Translations under genes and position numbers: made by a program
The notes under the pieces: model-generated
Told to the model about the DNA's origin: nothing
The model's database searches: none
The model's input: the letters and a program-made list of their open reading frames with translations, nothing else
Assembly (NCBI GenBank): GCA_964645655.1
Contig: CAZXZS010000001.1
Span: forward strand, 186,001 to 250,000
DNA: 64,000 nucleotides
Source: JAGOUA01 sp964645655
GTDB lineage: Bacteria; Patescibacteriota; Patescibacteriia; 2-12-FULL-60-25
Reading direction: 5' to 3'
Shown: piece after piece, positions 49,702-57,902 of the stretch
How positions within the stretch are numbered: the first letter of the stretch is position 1
How the letters are laid out: each line of letters opens with the position of its first letter

Positions 49702-51028
49702 AGCGGTTTTGGTCGGGGAACCAGCGCTTGTCGGTGGCGGTGGGGCCGTAGGAGGTGGCGAGGAGGGGGAGGGGGAACTTCTCCGTGATGAAGCCGACGG
49801 GATCCTGCATGGGCTGCAGGATGGGCTTGGCGCGGAGGAGGCGGGCGGTGAGGCGCGCGCGACCGGGGAAGTGGTGCGGATTGAGGTCGTGGACGATCTC
49901 GTCGATGCGCTCCTCGTAGGACAGATCGTACGCGACGCAGGCCTGGGCCGGAATGCCCGCGAGCTGGTCGAGGCCGGTGATGGCGAGGCAGTCCACGGGG
50001 CAGTGCTTGAGTGCGTAGCGGGTGGCGACGGCGTCGAAGTGCCCGTGGCGGAAGGCACCTTGCCAGGCGTCGTGGGCGTTGTGGGCCTCGTGCAGCCGCG
50101 CGCCGAGATGGGGATCCTCACTGACGAACGGGCCGGGGCCGTGCCGCACGGCGTAGGCCCGCAGGACGCCAACGCGTTCGCGGTGACCCTGGTACCGGGC
50201 GTCGTCGAGGAACTTGAGGGCGTTGCGCGTGGTGCAGTGGCTACGCGTGACGTAGGGGAAGAACCCCACGTCCTCGTCGATGAGGACGCCCTGCGCCCCC
50301 TCGAAGATGACGGTCCCGTCGAGGGCGAGGCGCTCCCGGAGAGCGTGGTCGTTCACGATGTTCGCTTGGGCCGCGAAGCTTTGCAGCCCGAGGAGGACGA
50401 GGTCGGCGGAGCCTGCCCCCTCGAGAAAGCGTCGGTCAACCTGCGCTTCGGGGCGGCCGTGGAGCTCGCCGAGCTCGTCGCGCAGTTCCATCCGCAGGAC
50501 GTTCTGGGCGCGCTGGAGGAGCTGTCGGAGCGCTTCCGGGTGGCTGCCGCGGAGGTCCTTGGCGCGGAGGGCGAGCTCGGGGTGGGCCACGGCCATGCGC
50601 GCCGCTTCGCCCACGCCCACGCCCACGCTGCCATGGCGGTTCTTGCCGCGCGCGAGCTCGCGCAGGCGGGTGGCGGTCCGGTGGAAGGGCGTGACGATGA
50701 GGGCCTGCTCGCTGATGAGCGTGCGGGCGAAAGCGTCAGGGACGCCCTTGGCGGCGAGGGTGCCCGCTTCGAGCAGCATCGTGTCCGGACTGATGAGGAC
50801 GTCGCGCGTATGGCAGGTCACCGTCCCTTCGACGAACATCCCGGACCCGAACTGCGAGAAGCAGTGGTGCCGGCCGTCCGGCGTCACGACGTTGTGGCCC
50901 GCCTGGCCACCGCCGTTGAAGCGGAAGATGGTGTGGGCCCCGTGGCGGCGCGTGAGGGCGTCGGTGAGGGTCCCCTTGCCGGCGTCACCGTTGCCGAGGT
51001 CGACGACGATGTAGGCTTGTCTGGTCAT
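49700..51028 (-). CDS. Divergent adenylosuccinate synthetase (PurA) homologue
   Basis: A 442-residue protein with the PurA fold order: N-terminal VVDLGNGDAGKGTLTDAL (Asp15 and Lys18 of the GDxGKG loop), RFNGGGQAGHNVV (His45), EGAQGVLIDEDVGFFPYVTRSHCTTRNAL and GVLRAYAVRHGPGPFVSE. Against canonical PurA the P-loop Glu is Ala, and the SSTGKGIGPAY region reads GSVGVGVGEAARMA. The catalytic Asp and His are kept, so a GTP-dependent ligase is likely, but the substrate may differ from IMP. No other purine genes are nearby. The start follows GGAAGGAG. Confidence 0.8.
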   Translation of the reverse strand: MTRQAYIVVDLGNGDAGKGTLTDALTRRHGAHTIFRFNGGGQAGHNVVTPDGRHHCFSQFGSGMFVEGTVTCHTRDVLISPDTMLLEAGTLAAKGVPDAFARTLISEQALIVTPFHRTATRLRELARGKNRHGSVGVGVGEAARMAVAHPELALRAKDLRGSHPEALRQLLQRAQNVLRMELRDELGELHGRPEAQVDRRFLEGAGSADLVLLGLQSFAAQANIVNDHALRERLALDGTVIFEGAQGVLIDEDVGFFPYVTRSHCTTRNALKFLDDARYQGHRERVGVLRAYAVRHGPGPFVSEDPHLGARLHEAHNAHDAWQGAFRHGHFDAVATRYALKHCPVDCLAITGLDQLAGIPAQACVAYDLSYEERIDEIVHDLNPHHFPGRARLTARLLRAKPILQPMQDPVGFITEKFPLPLLATSYGPTATDKRWFPDQNR

Positions 51029-51053
51029 GTTCGCGTGCTCCTTCCGGAGGGAG

Positions 51054-51082
51054 ATGATGGCACGGATCTGTCATCCTGTCAA
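51054..51082 (-). promoter_or_regulatory. Promoter of the PurA-like gene
   Basis: TTGACA (51082-51077), 17 bp, CATCAT (51059-51054) on the minus strand. Confidence 0.7.
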
Positions 51083-51152
51083 CCCGTTTTGGACCGGATC
51101 GGCATGAAGGATGCGGAAGGCGGGCGTAGGACGGGACATGCTTGACACTCGA

Positions 51153-51179
51153 TATAAAAGAATCCCATACGAGGGATTC
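51153..51179 (-). terminator. Terminator over the stop codon of the 51178 gene
   Basis: GAATCCC pairs with GGGATTC around a 6-nt loop; minus strand ends in TTTTAT. The TGA stop is part of the stem. Confidence 0.85.
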
Positions 51180-51738
51180 AGGGCAGCCACCCTTCCGTTG
51201 GAGGATCCGTAGAGGGGGAGCGCGGGGGACGGTTGGCGAGGGCGTCGCGCCAGTCACTGAAAAGCTGGTGGCGGGGGATGGTGAAGAGGGACCAGCCGCC
51301 GTTCTCGGGCTTGAAGACGAGCCAGGAGAGCGGGGTCGTGACGACCCGGACGGGTTTGCCGCTGGGCTCGAGGGTGCCGGGTTCGCTGGCGGCCTCAAGC
51401 TCCTCCTTGGTCAGGAGGGCCTGCGGCACCTTCGCGCGACGGTAGGCGAGACGTTGGCCCGGTTGCGACGGATCGGCGCCGACCGATAGCGCTGCGTGCA
51501 GCCGCTGCATCTGGATCGACTGCTCGTGCAGTTTGCGGCTGCGTTGCAGGCGCGTCTCTTGCGCTCCCCGGTCTTCCGGACGAACGTGGAGGACCACCCA
51601 GATGCCGGCACCGGATGGATGCCCTTGCGGAGCTTGCGGGGACGGTGGGGTCCGGATCGTGTCTTCGAGGGTCCGGATGGCGTCGGAGACGCGTTTCGCT
51701 TGGGCGGTGGCCCGACGTTTGAGCAGGTCCAGGATCAC
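51178..51738 (-). CDS. Hypothetical protein (186 aa), GTG start
   Basis: The GTG at 51738 has AAAGGA at a good distance and a TATACT box upstream (plus 51763-51768), so it is preferred over the ATG at 51798, which lies in another gene's terminator. The protein is soluble: helical N-terminal half with LLKRRATAQAKRVSDAIRTLED, then segments VVLHVRPEDRG and WLVFKPENGGWSLFTIPRHQLFSDWRDAL. Its Trp-rich beta strand vaguely recalls the WYNAYGE family, without a convincing match. Function unknown. Confidence 0.65.
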   Translation of the reverse strand: MILDLLKRRATAQAKRVSDAIRTLEDTIRTPPSPQAPQGHPSGAGIWVVLHVRPEDRGAQETRLQRSRKLHEQSIQMQRLHAALSVGADPSQPGQRLAYRRAKVPQALLTKEELEAASEPGTLEPSGKPVRVVTTPLSWLVFKPENGGWSLFTIPRHQLFSDWRDALANRPPRSPSTDPPTEGWLP

Positions 51739-51771
51739 GGCGAGTCCTTTCTTCGCCGGGGGAGTATAGGA

Positions 51772-51806
51772 TAAAAACGTGGCGCCTTCAAGCGTCACGT
51801 CTTTTT
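51772..51806. terminator. Terminator of the transketolase operon, overlapping the stop
   Basis: ACGTG(G)CGC pairs with GCG(T)CACGT; A5 on the left and T5 on the right suggest use in both directions. Confidence 0.75.
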
Positions 51807-52759
51807 ATCGCTTTCTTAGCCGCTTTTACGACCTGTTCGGCGGTGAGGCCGTATTTTTCCAGGAGTTGCTTCGGCTCGCCCGATTCGCCGAAGCAATCGG
51901 GCATGGCGACGGGTTCGAGGGGGACCGGGAGGAAGAGCCCCGTGATCTCCGCGACCGCGCCGAAGAGGCCGCCGTGGACCTGGTGTTCCTCGACCGTCAC
52001 GGCGCAGCCGGTCTTCTTGAGGCTCTTGAGGAGCGTCTTCTCGTCGAATGGTTTCAGGGTCGAGGCGTTGATGACTTCGGCGCTGATCCCTTGCTTTTCC
52101 AGGGTACGTGCCGCGACGAGAGCCTCGTAGACGAGGGGGCCGCAGGCGACGAGAGTGACGTCCTTGCCGGGACGGAGGACCGTGTGCGTCCCGATCTTGA
52201 AAGGGGTCTGTTCGCTGGTGAGGAGGGGGGTCTTCTCGCGGCTGAAGCGGACGTACATCGGGCCTTCGGTGGCGGCCATGGCGAGCGTTGCCTTTTTCGT
52301 CTCGTGGTAGTCGCAGGGGACGATCACGGTGAGGTTAGGGAGGACGCGCGTCATGGCGAGGTCTTCGAGGGCCTGGTGCGTGGCGCCGTCCGGGCCGACG
52401 GAGAGGCCTGCGTGGGCGCCCGCGATCTTGACGTTCGCGTTGGTATAGCAGACCGAGACGCGCAGCTGGTCCCAGGCTCGGCCCGGAACGAATACGGCAT
52501 ACGAACTCGCGAACGGGATCTTGCCGGAGAGGGCGAGGCCCGCCGCCATGCCGACCATGTTCTGTTCGGAGACGCCGGCTTCGACGAAGCGCTCAGGATG
52601 GGCGTCGCGGAACAGGTGGACGCGCGTCGATTCGGCCAGGTCGGCCGTGAGCACGACGACGCGGTCGTCGGTTTTTCCCAATTCAAGCAACGCATCGCCA
52701 TATCCGTTGCGGGTGGGGATGAGCTGTTGCCGTTCGGTGAAGAGGTCAGGGTGCAGCAT
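51788..52759 (-). CDS. Transketolase, C-terminal subunit
   Basis: A 323-residue protein equivalent to the C-terminal half of transketolase: pyrimidine-binding domain (VVVLTADLAEST, FVEAGVSEQNMVGMAAGLALSGKIPFASSYAVF) and the C-terminal domain (DVTLVACGPLVYEALVAA). It works with the N-terminal subunit encoded just upstream (4-bp gap) to transfer two-carbon units in the non-oxidative pentose phosphate pathway. Split transketolases are known in archaea and various bacteria. Confidence 0.95.
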   Translation of the reverse strand: MLHPDLFTERQQLIPTRNGYGDALLELGKTDDRVVVLTADLAESTRVHLFRDAHPERFVEAGVSEQNMVGMAAGLALSGKIPFASSYAVFVPGRAWDQLRVSVCYTNANVKIAGAHAGLSVGPDGATHQALEDLAMTRVLPNLTVIVPCDYHETKKATLAMAATEGPMYVRFSREKTPLLTSEQTPFKIGTHTVLRPGKDVTLVACGPLVYEALVAARTLEKQGISAEVINASTLKPFDEKTLLKSLKKTGCAVTVEEHQVHGGLFGAVAEITGLFLPVPLEPVAMPDCFGESGEPKQLLEKYGLTAEQVVKAAKKAIKRRDA

Positions 52760-52763
52760 AGGG

Positions 52764-53618
52764 CTATTCGTGTTCCGATTCGATCGCGCCGGCGAGGGTA
52801 CGCAATTCGTGGATGGCCCGGCGGGCCTCGTCTTGGTTCGGCGGTTTCCCGTGCCAGGCGAAATCGGCCTCCATGAAGCTCACGCCCTTGCCGGGGACGG
52901 TATGTGCGAGGATCACGCTGGGCTTCTCGTAGACGGCCTGCGCTTCCTCGAGACTGTCGATGATGCGGCGCAGGTTGTGGCCGTCGGTATCGATGACGTG
53001 CCAGCCGAAGGCCTCGAACTTGTCGCGCAACGGTTCCAGCGGCATCACATGTTCGGTGTAGCCGTCGATCTGGATGTTGTTGCGGTCGACGATGACGGTG
53101 AGCTGGTGGAGCTTCTCGCGGCTGGCCAGGAGGAACGCTTCCCAGCACTGGCCCTCGTTGAGTTCGCCGTCGCCCATGAGGCAGTAGGTGCGCCAGCGGG
53201 CCCGGTCCATGCGGGCGCTGAGGGCCATGCCGACGGCTTGCGAGATCCCTTGGCCGAGCGGTCCGCCGCAGGTCTCGATGCCGATGCCGAAATGGGTGTT
53301 GGAATGGCCCTGGAACGGCGAGCCGAGCGCACGGAGGGAGGCATGGAATTCCTCGACGGAGCAAAAGCCGCGGCGGGCGAGCGTCGCATACAAGACGGGG
53401 CAGATGTGCGCGTTCGACAGCACGAGCCGATCGCGTTCCGGCAGGTCGGGGTGCTTCGGATCAATGTGGAGGACGTGGAAATAGAGGGCCGTAAAGACGT
53501 CGGCCATCCCCAACGGCCCCGCCGAGTGGCCGCTGCCGGCGCGCACGAGGGCCTTGATGACGTCCTGGCGGATGGTGTTCGCCATCAGTTCCAGTTCCTG
53601 GATCGAGAAGGTGCGCAT
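52764..53618 (-). CDS. Transketolase, N-terminal subunit
   Basis: A 284-residue subunit with the thiamine-diphosphate motif GDGELNEGQCWEA...N (GDG to NN), and SGHSAGPLGMADVFTALYF near the start. ATG 53618 is 6 nt after an extended -10 (TGC TATACT), so the mRNA is probably leaderless; the upstream extension is not coding. First gene of the two-gene unit. Confidence 0.95.
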   Translation of the reverse strand: MRTFSIQELELMANTIRQDVIKALVRAGSGHSAGPLGMADVFTALYFHVLHIDPKHPDLPERDRLVLSNAHICPVLYATLARRGFCSVEEFHASLRALGSPFQGHSNTHFGIGIETCGGPLGQGISQAVGMALSARMDRARWRTYCLMGDGELNEGQCWEAFLLASREKLHQLTVIVDRNNIQIDGYTEHVMPLEPLRDKFEAFGWHVIDTDGHNLRRIIDSLEEAQAVYEKPSVILAHTVPGKGVSFMEADFAWHGKPPNQDEARRAIHELRTLAGAIESEHE

Positions 53619-53624
53619 GCGAGG

Positions 53625-53633
53625 AGTATAGCA
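53625..53633 (-). promoter_or_regulatory. Extended -10 promoter of the transketolase operon
   Basis: TGC TATACT on the minus strand, ending 6 nt before the ATG. Confidence 0.65.
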
Positions 53634-53670
53634 GAGATGCGCGGAAACGCCTCGAGCCGCATCGGAGATG

Positions 53671-53691
53671 AAAAAACGACCTTGCTGGTCG
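53671..53691 (-). terminator. Terminator of the 53757 gene
   Basis: CGACC pairs with GGTCG around TTGCT; the minus strand ends in TTTTTT. Confidence 0.75.
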
Positions 53692-53756
53692 GTAGGTGAA
53701 GACCCCATGCGTTTGTCGGGTTCATCGATCGCCCGATCGTTGTTCGCGAGCGCCTC

Positions 53757-54251
53757 TCAGGGCGGGAGCGGGCGAGTCGTGTTGAGGATGAGCTGGGTAT
53801 ACCCCGCGGACCCGTTCGAAGAGGTTCGGTGGATCATGACGGAGTACGTGTCGTTGGGATAGAAGGTGACGATGGACGTGTACCCGGGCGTGTCGAGTCC
53901 CTGGATGAACGTCCCGTCGGGGATGTACACCGGATGGTTCACGCAGTAGACGTAGATCCGCCCGGCGTTGTCGCGCGTCCCGCCGGCGACCGTCTGGTGG
54001 TAGTAGTCGGTGGCGATCTGGTACGTCACCTGGGCGGTGTCCCAGTTTGGGGAGACGTGCATCCCCATCACGAGCGGGGCCGGACGGGCGGCGACCGGGG
54101 AACCGGCCTGGAAGTAGCCGCAGGTCAGGGAAACCGTCTCTTCGTACGGCTCGACCCCGACGTGGCTGATCGTCCAGGTGTGGATCTCGGTCCACTGGTC
54201 GCAGGCGACCATCAGCAGGACGGCCAGGGAGAGGAATCGCAATCGTCGCAT
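53757..54251 (-). CDS. Small lipoprotein of unknown function
   Basis: A 164-residue protein with a lipobox (VLLMVAC, Cys17), then a beta-rich extracytoplasmic domain containing TCGYF, YYHQTVAGGTRDNAGRIYVYCVNHPVYIPDG and a C-terminal NTTRPLPP. Cys residues at about 44 and 103 may form a disulfide. Own promoter (54360-54388) and terminator. Not recognised. Confidence 0.7.
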   Translation of the reverse strand: MRRLRFLSLAVLLMVACDQWTEIHTWTISHVGVEPYEETVSLTCGYFQAGSPVAARPAPLVMGMHVSPNWDTAQVTYQIATDYYHQTVAGGTRDNAGRIYVYCVNHPVYIPDGTFIQGLDTPGYTSIVTFYPNDTYSVMIHRTSSNGSAGYTQLILNTTRPLPP

Positions 54252-54359
54252 GGCGTTTGTGCCTTCTGACGCGGTGGGGAAAGGGGCTCACGCGTCTTTT
54301 GCCCCTTCGAAAGGGGTATTCGCTCTACCGAAGGCGAAAAACAAGCGCTGTAGGAATAG

Positions 54360-54388
54360 GTACTAGCACGCCCTGAAGGATGTGTCAA
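54360..54388 (-). promoter_or_regulatory. Promoter of the 53757 lipoprotein gene
   Basis: TTGACA (54388-54383), 17 bp, TAGTAC (54365-54360). The leader is about 100 nt and contains a CCCCTTTCGAAGGGG hairpin near 54301-54317. Confidence 0.7.
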
Positions 54389-54454
54389 TGATCTGGGTTG
54401 GCCCTGGTAGCATGGAGCTCGACGGGCCACATCGTGGCTCCTTCCGCCACCGGA

Positions 54455-54485
54455 ACGAAAAACCGGCCAACGGAGGTGGCCGGTT
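54455..54485 (-). terminator. Terminator of the rpiB-rpe-surface protein operon
   Basis: AACCGGCCA pairs with TGGCCGGTT around a 7-nt loop; minus strand continues with TTTC. Confidence 0.75.
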
Positions 54486-54502
54486 TCCCTTTTCTGACTT
54501 TA

Positions 54503-55291
54503 TTACGGCACCACGTTGATCGTCCCTTGCATGCTCGGATGGATCGAGCAGGCATAGTCGAACGAGCCGCTGGTCGTGAACGTGCGCGAGTAGGTCGCGT
54601 TCGGGGCGATGATCCCCGAGTTCCAGCCGGAGCCCGTGACGGTGTGGTTGGTGGTGTCGCGGTTCGTCCAGGTGACGGTCGTGCCGCGCTTGACGGTGAT
54701 CGTGGCCGGAACAAAGCTCGTTTCCATGTCGCCAATCGTGATGTTGGCGATCTCAGGCGTCATCTGCTTGTCTTGGGCGATGGTCGTCGTCTGCGTCATC
54801 ACGTTCTGCGGGTTGAAGTCGCGCGTCGACTGGATGGCGGTGCCGAGGCGGTAGTTGGTGAAGAACGCGTCCGGGATGTCCTCGATCTGCCCCTTCCAGC
54901 TGATGGAATATAGACTTTGCGCGAGCTGTTCCGTCTCGACGTGGCGCAGGACGCCGCCCTGGTCGACCACATAGACGCGCGGGTCGGTGGTGATCTTCAC
55001 CATTTTGCGGCCGGGGCGATAGGTGACGTTGCCGCCAAGCGGGATCGCCGACAGGCTGCGCGCCGGGATGGTCTTCACGCCGGAGAAGTCGGCGTACCAG
55101 GTGAAGTAGGTCTTGTCGTTCGGGAACACGTAGCGCTTGCCGTCGGCGGCGAAGTAGTAGACGGCCGCGTTGCTCGGGCTCTTGATGAGTTCGCCGGCGT
55201 TGAAGGTGCTACGTTCGGCGGCAAACGCGGGCAGGAGCGGTGCGGCTAAGAGCGAGAGGGTGAGCGCGCCCGAAACCAAGGACTTGTTCAT
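54503..55291 (-). CDS. Secreted protein with N-terminal surface module and C-terminal cupredoxin
   Basis: A 262-residue protein: signal peptide (to about AFA-AER), a module of about 120 residues (GELIKSPSNAAVYYFAADGKRYVFPN ... DIPDAFFTNYRLG) shared with the next gene upstream, and a plastocyanin-like domain from about 175 with ITVKRGTTVTWTNRDTTNHTVTG and YACSIHPSMQG. The His, Cys, His and Met form a type 1 copper site. It could carry electrons or store copper outside the membrane. It is the last gene of the rpiB-rpe operon. Confidence 0.88.
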   Translation of the reverse strand: MNKSLVSGALTLSLLAAPLLPAFAAERSTFNAGELIKSPSNAAVYYFAADGKRYVFPNDKTYFTWYADFSGVKTIPARSLSAIPLGGNVTYRPGRKMVKITTDPRVYVVDQGGVLRHVETEQLAQSLYSISWKGQIEDIPDAFFTNYRLGTAIQSTRDFNPQNVMTQTTTIAQDKQMTPEIANITIGDMETSFVPATITVKRGTTVTWTNRDTTNHTVTGSGWNSGIIAPNATYSRTFTTSGSFDYACSIHPSMQGTINVVP

Positions 55292-55315
55292 ATCTTCGCA
55301 AGGGTTAGGGAAGAA

Positions 55316-56752
55316 TTAACGAACGGTCGGCAGGACGAGAATCGGATCAAGCGTCACCTCCCGCCCGGCCCCGAGGAGGTCTTGCGCGACCACGCGGAAC
55401 GTGTGCGTCCCGGCGGTCATTTGGGGGGCGGTCGTGAGGGTGCAGCTGGTCCGTTCGCAGCGGGCCTGACGTGTATTGTTTTCCCAAATCTCGATAAAGG
55501 CAATGGCGTTGGCATCCGAGGCCTCGACGTTGACGGTGATCGCCTCGCCCGTGAACAGCACGGCCGCATTCGTGCCCACGGTCAACGTCGGCCGATCGTT
55601 CTCGACGATCGTGATGGTATACGCGTTCGTGACCCAGCGGTTGCCGGCCGTATCTTCGGCGATGGCCCGAACCTCGAGGTGCGAGCCGACCGCGCCCATC
55701 ACGCCATACGACGCGCGGCAGGTCGTGACGTTGAAGCAGACCCGCTGGTCCTCCCCGTTCACCGTGAGCGTGATCGACCGGGCGCCGATGAGGGTATCGG
55801 TCCATTCGGCTTCGAGGTCGATGTTGCCGGGCGAGCGGGTCTCGTCTTGCGTGAGGTTGAGCCGCAATGCGCCGCCTTGCGGATCCCGGACAGGGATGGT
55901 GATGGATTGCGTGCGGGCGGTGCCGTCCGCGAGGGTCGCGTCCACCTGGACTTGGTACGCGGTGACGCTCGATTGGGTCGGATGGGTAAAGGAGTACGAG
56001 CACGCGGCGATTTCCTGGCAGGTTCGGGCGAGCGCCCCGTTCACGCGGATCGCCACCTGCCGCGGGATCGTCCCTTGGCCGAACGCGTCCACGCGCACCG
56101 ATTCGTTGACGCGGACGCCGTTCGGCAGGCTCGAACGGACGACGATGCCCTGCGGAGCGCTTGGAGCCTCTGGCGTCGTGCTGGTCGGTACGGTCGGCAC
56201 CGTCGATGTGGCCAGGTCCGGATTCCGGATCAGGCCCTGATTCAGCCCGATGGCCAACAGCGACCCCCCCGAACCGGAGGCCGGCAACGTGACGGTCGCC
56301 GCATTCGCGATGGATGAGCCGAACGTGTATGCGGCGAAAAACGCATCCGGGATGTCCTCGACCTGGCGTGCCCAGGCGTCGCCGAACAGGGCGCGTGCCA
56401 CGGCCTCCGTCTCGACCCAGCGCAGCATCCCATTTTCCGTGACGAGATAGACCTTCGGGTCGGTCTCGATCTTGATGAGCCGTCCTGGGCGGTACACGAT
56501 GGCGCCTGCCAAGCGCAATTGCGCCAATGCGTTGGCAGGAATCGTCTCGACGGCGTCAAACGAGACGCCCCAGCTGCGGAAAATACGCTCATTTGGGAAC
56601 GTGTAGCGCGTATCGTCGCTCGGCGAATAGTAGACCGCCGGCTGCTCGGGGCTGCGGACCAGGCGTCCAGGCGCCATCGTGCGCGCCGAGGCCGTCTGTG
56701 CCGCGAGGAGGGAAGCCGCGACCAGCCCGACGATGGAAAAGAAGTGTTTCAT
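55316..56752 (-). CDS. Secreted protein with the same N-terminal module and Ig-like domains
   Basis: A 478-residue protein: signal peptide (MKHFFSIVGLVAASLLAAQTASA), the module (GRLVRSPEQPAVYYSPSDDTRYTFPN ... DIPDAFFAAYTFG), a Ser/Thr/Pro linker (about 165-185) and two or three Ig-like domains with paired Cys (AACSYSF, CFNVTTC, CERTSC). It starts at an ATGA overlap with rpe. It is probably displayed on the cell surface; the module likely binds the wall or an outer layer. Confidence 0.85.
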   Translation of the reverse strand: MKHFFSIVGLVAASLLAAQTASARTMAPGRLVRSPEQPAVYYSPSDDTRYTFPNERIFRSWGVSFDAVETIPANALAQLRLAGAIVYRPGRLIKIETDPKVYLVTENGMLRWVETEAVARALFGDAWARQVEDIPDAFFAAYTFGSSIANAATVTLPASGSGGSLLAIGLNQGLIRNPDLATSTVPTVPTSTTPEAPSAPQGIVVRSSLPNGVRVNESVRVDAFGQGTIPRQVAIRVNGALARTCQEIAACSYSFTHPTQSSVTAYQVQVDATLADGTARTQSITIPVRDPQGGALRLNLTQDETRSPGNIDLEAEWTDTLIGARSITLTVNGEDQRVCFNVTTCRASYGVMGAVGSHLEVRAIAEDTAGNRWVTNAYTITIVENDRPTLTVGTNAAVLFTGEAITVNVEASDANAIAFIEIWENNTRQARCERTSCTLTTAPQMTAGTHTFRVVAQDLLGAGREVTLDPILVLPTVR

Positions 56753-57408
56753 ACGGATTGAGCATGCACGAGGTGGGTAAGATGCCGCAAGGCTTGCTGC
56801 GTCGAGCCTTCCTTCGGCGCGAAGAGCGCCGAACCGAGATAGAAATGGCTGGCGCCCAGCTCCGTCAGTTTTGGGATGAGCGCTTCCGTCACGCCCCCGT
56901 CGACGCCGATGGCGAGGTCCGGAACCCGTGCGCGTACGGCCGTGATTTTCGCGAACGTCGTCGGCAGGAACGGTTGCCCGCTCCAGCCCGGGTGCACGCT
57001 GAGCAGCAGGACGAGGTCTAGGCCGCCTGCGAGCGCGGCGAGCCGTTCGGGCCCCGTCTCCGGATTCAGCGCGATCCCGCATTCCAGCTGCCGTTCTCGG
57101 CACCAGGCGATCAGCTCCTCGTGGTGGACCGGCGCCTCCGCATGCCATACGGCCCGACGAAAGAGCGGGTGTTTTTCCCAGGCCCGCATCACCGCGAGCG
57201 GCTGCTGGCACATCAGGTGGAGCTCAATGCCGGGCCCCTGCGTCGGCCACGTCTCGGGTGAAAAATAGCTTGTATTTGGGACAAAATGACCATCAAGGCA
57301 ATCGACTTGTACGCATTCCGCCTCAAGGACCTGCTGCCAGCGCGCGTGCGCCTCTTCCGCGGTCGCGACAAGCAGGGCGGGGATGATTTCGGGGACGAGG
57401 TGCGTCAT
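56749..57408 (-). CDS. rpe: Ribulose-phosphate 3-epimerase
   Basis: A 219-residue TIM-barrel enzyme interconverting ribulose 5-phosphate and xylulose 5-phosphate. Motifs: PALL near the start, DCLDGHFVPN, GIALNPET, HPGWSGQPF and VDGGV, which match the metal-binding and phosphate-binding positions of Rpe. Start ATG 57408 overlaps the rpiB stop by ATGA. Sequence is somewhat divergent from typical Rpe (DCLDGH rather than DIMDGH). Confidence 0.9.
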   Translation of the reverse strand: MTHLVPEIIPALLVATAEEAHARWQQVLEAECVQVDCLDGHFVPNTSYFSPETWPTQGPGIELHLMCQQPLAVMRAWEKHPLFRRAVWHAEAPVHHEELIAWCRERQLECGIALNPETGPERLAALAGGLDLVLLLSVHPGWSGQPFLPTTFAKITAVRARVPDLAIGVDGGVTEALIPKLTELGASHFYLGSALFAPKEGSTQQALRHLTHLVHAQSV

Positions 57409-57845
57409 ACGTCGGCGTCGAGCTGGTGGATGCGACGCACATGGCGCTGCGCATGCGAGCCAAGCGTTTCCATCCACGTCTTCAGGATCTGGTCCGCTTG
57501 GCTCGGGGTCGTGAACTCGGACCCCAACACCAACACGTTCGCATGGTTATGCTCGCGCGCCAAGCGGGCTTCGGCCGCCGAGCGGATCACCGCTGCCCGT
57601 ACGCCCCGAAACCGGTTCGCCGCCATGTCCATCCCGAACCCGCTGCGGCAGACGAGCAAGCCCACGGCCTCCCGCGCCTGCGTCAGGTGCTTGGCGACGC
57701 GTTGGGCGGCCGGCGGATAATCGTCCCCCTCGACGACCTCGGGCGACAGGTCCTCGTAGGGCAAGCCAAGACGGTCGAGCGTCTTGCGGAGATGTTCCTT
57801 GAGGGCGAATCCCCCATGGTCCGCCCCCAATAAAAACGTAGGCAT
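57405..57845 (-). CDS. rpiB: Ribose-5-phosphate isomerase B
   Basis: A 146-residue RpiB interconverting ribose 5-phosphate and ribulose 5-phosphate. Motifs: GADHGGFALKEHLRKTL, active-site Cys in LLVCRSGFGMDMAANR, and EHNHANVLVLGSEF. First gene of the four-gene operon rpiB-rpe-surface proteins; an extended -10 (TGG TACACT on the minus strand, plus 57856-57864) ends 10 nt before the ATG. Confidence 0.94.
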   Translation of the reverse strand: MPTFLLGADHGGFALKEHLRKTLDRLGLPYEDLSPEVVEGDDYPPAAQRVAKHLTQAREAVGLLVCRSGFGMDMAANRFRGVRAAVIRSAAEARLAREHNHANVLVLGSEFTTPSQADQILKTWMETLGSHAQRHVRRIHQLDADV

Positions 57846-57870
57846 AGACCCGCGAAGTGTACCACGCCCG

Positions 57871-57902
57871 AAAAGAAAAGACCCACGCCGTCAGGGCGTG
57901 GG
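57871..57902 (-). terminator. Terminator overlapping the stop of the M16 peptidase gene
   Basis: CCCACGCC pairs with GGCGTGGG around 5 nt; the minus strand continues with TCTTTTCTTTT. Confidence 0.88.

Noticed and set aside
49640..51145. 501-codon plus-strand frame opposite the PurA-like gene
   Set aside because: Antisense; no motifs, and the minus strand has PurA signatures, a promoter and a terminator.
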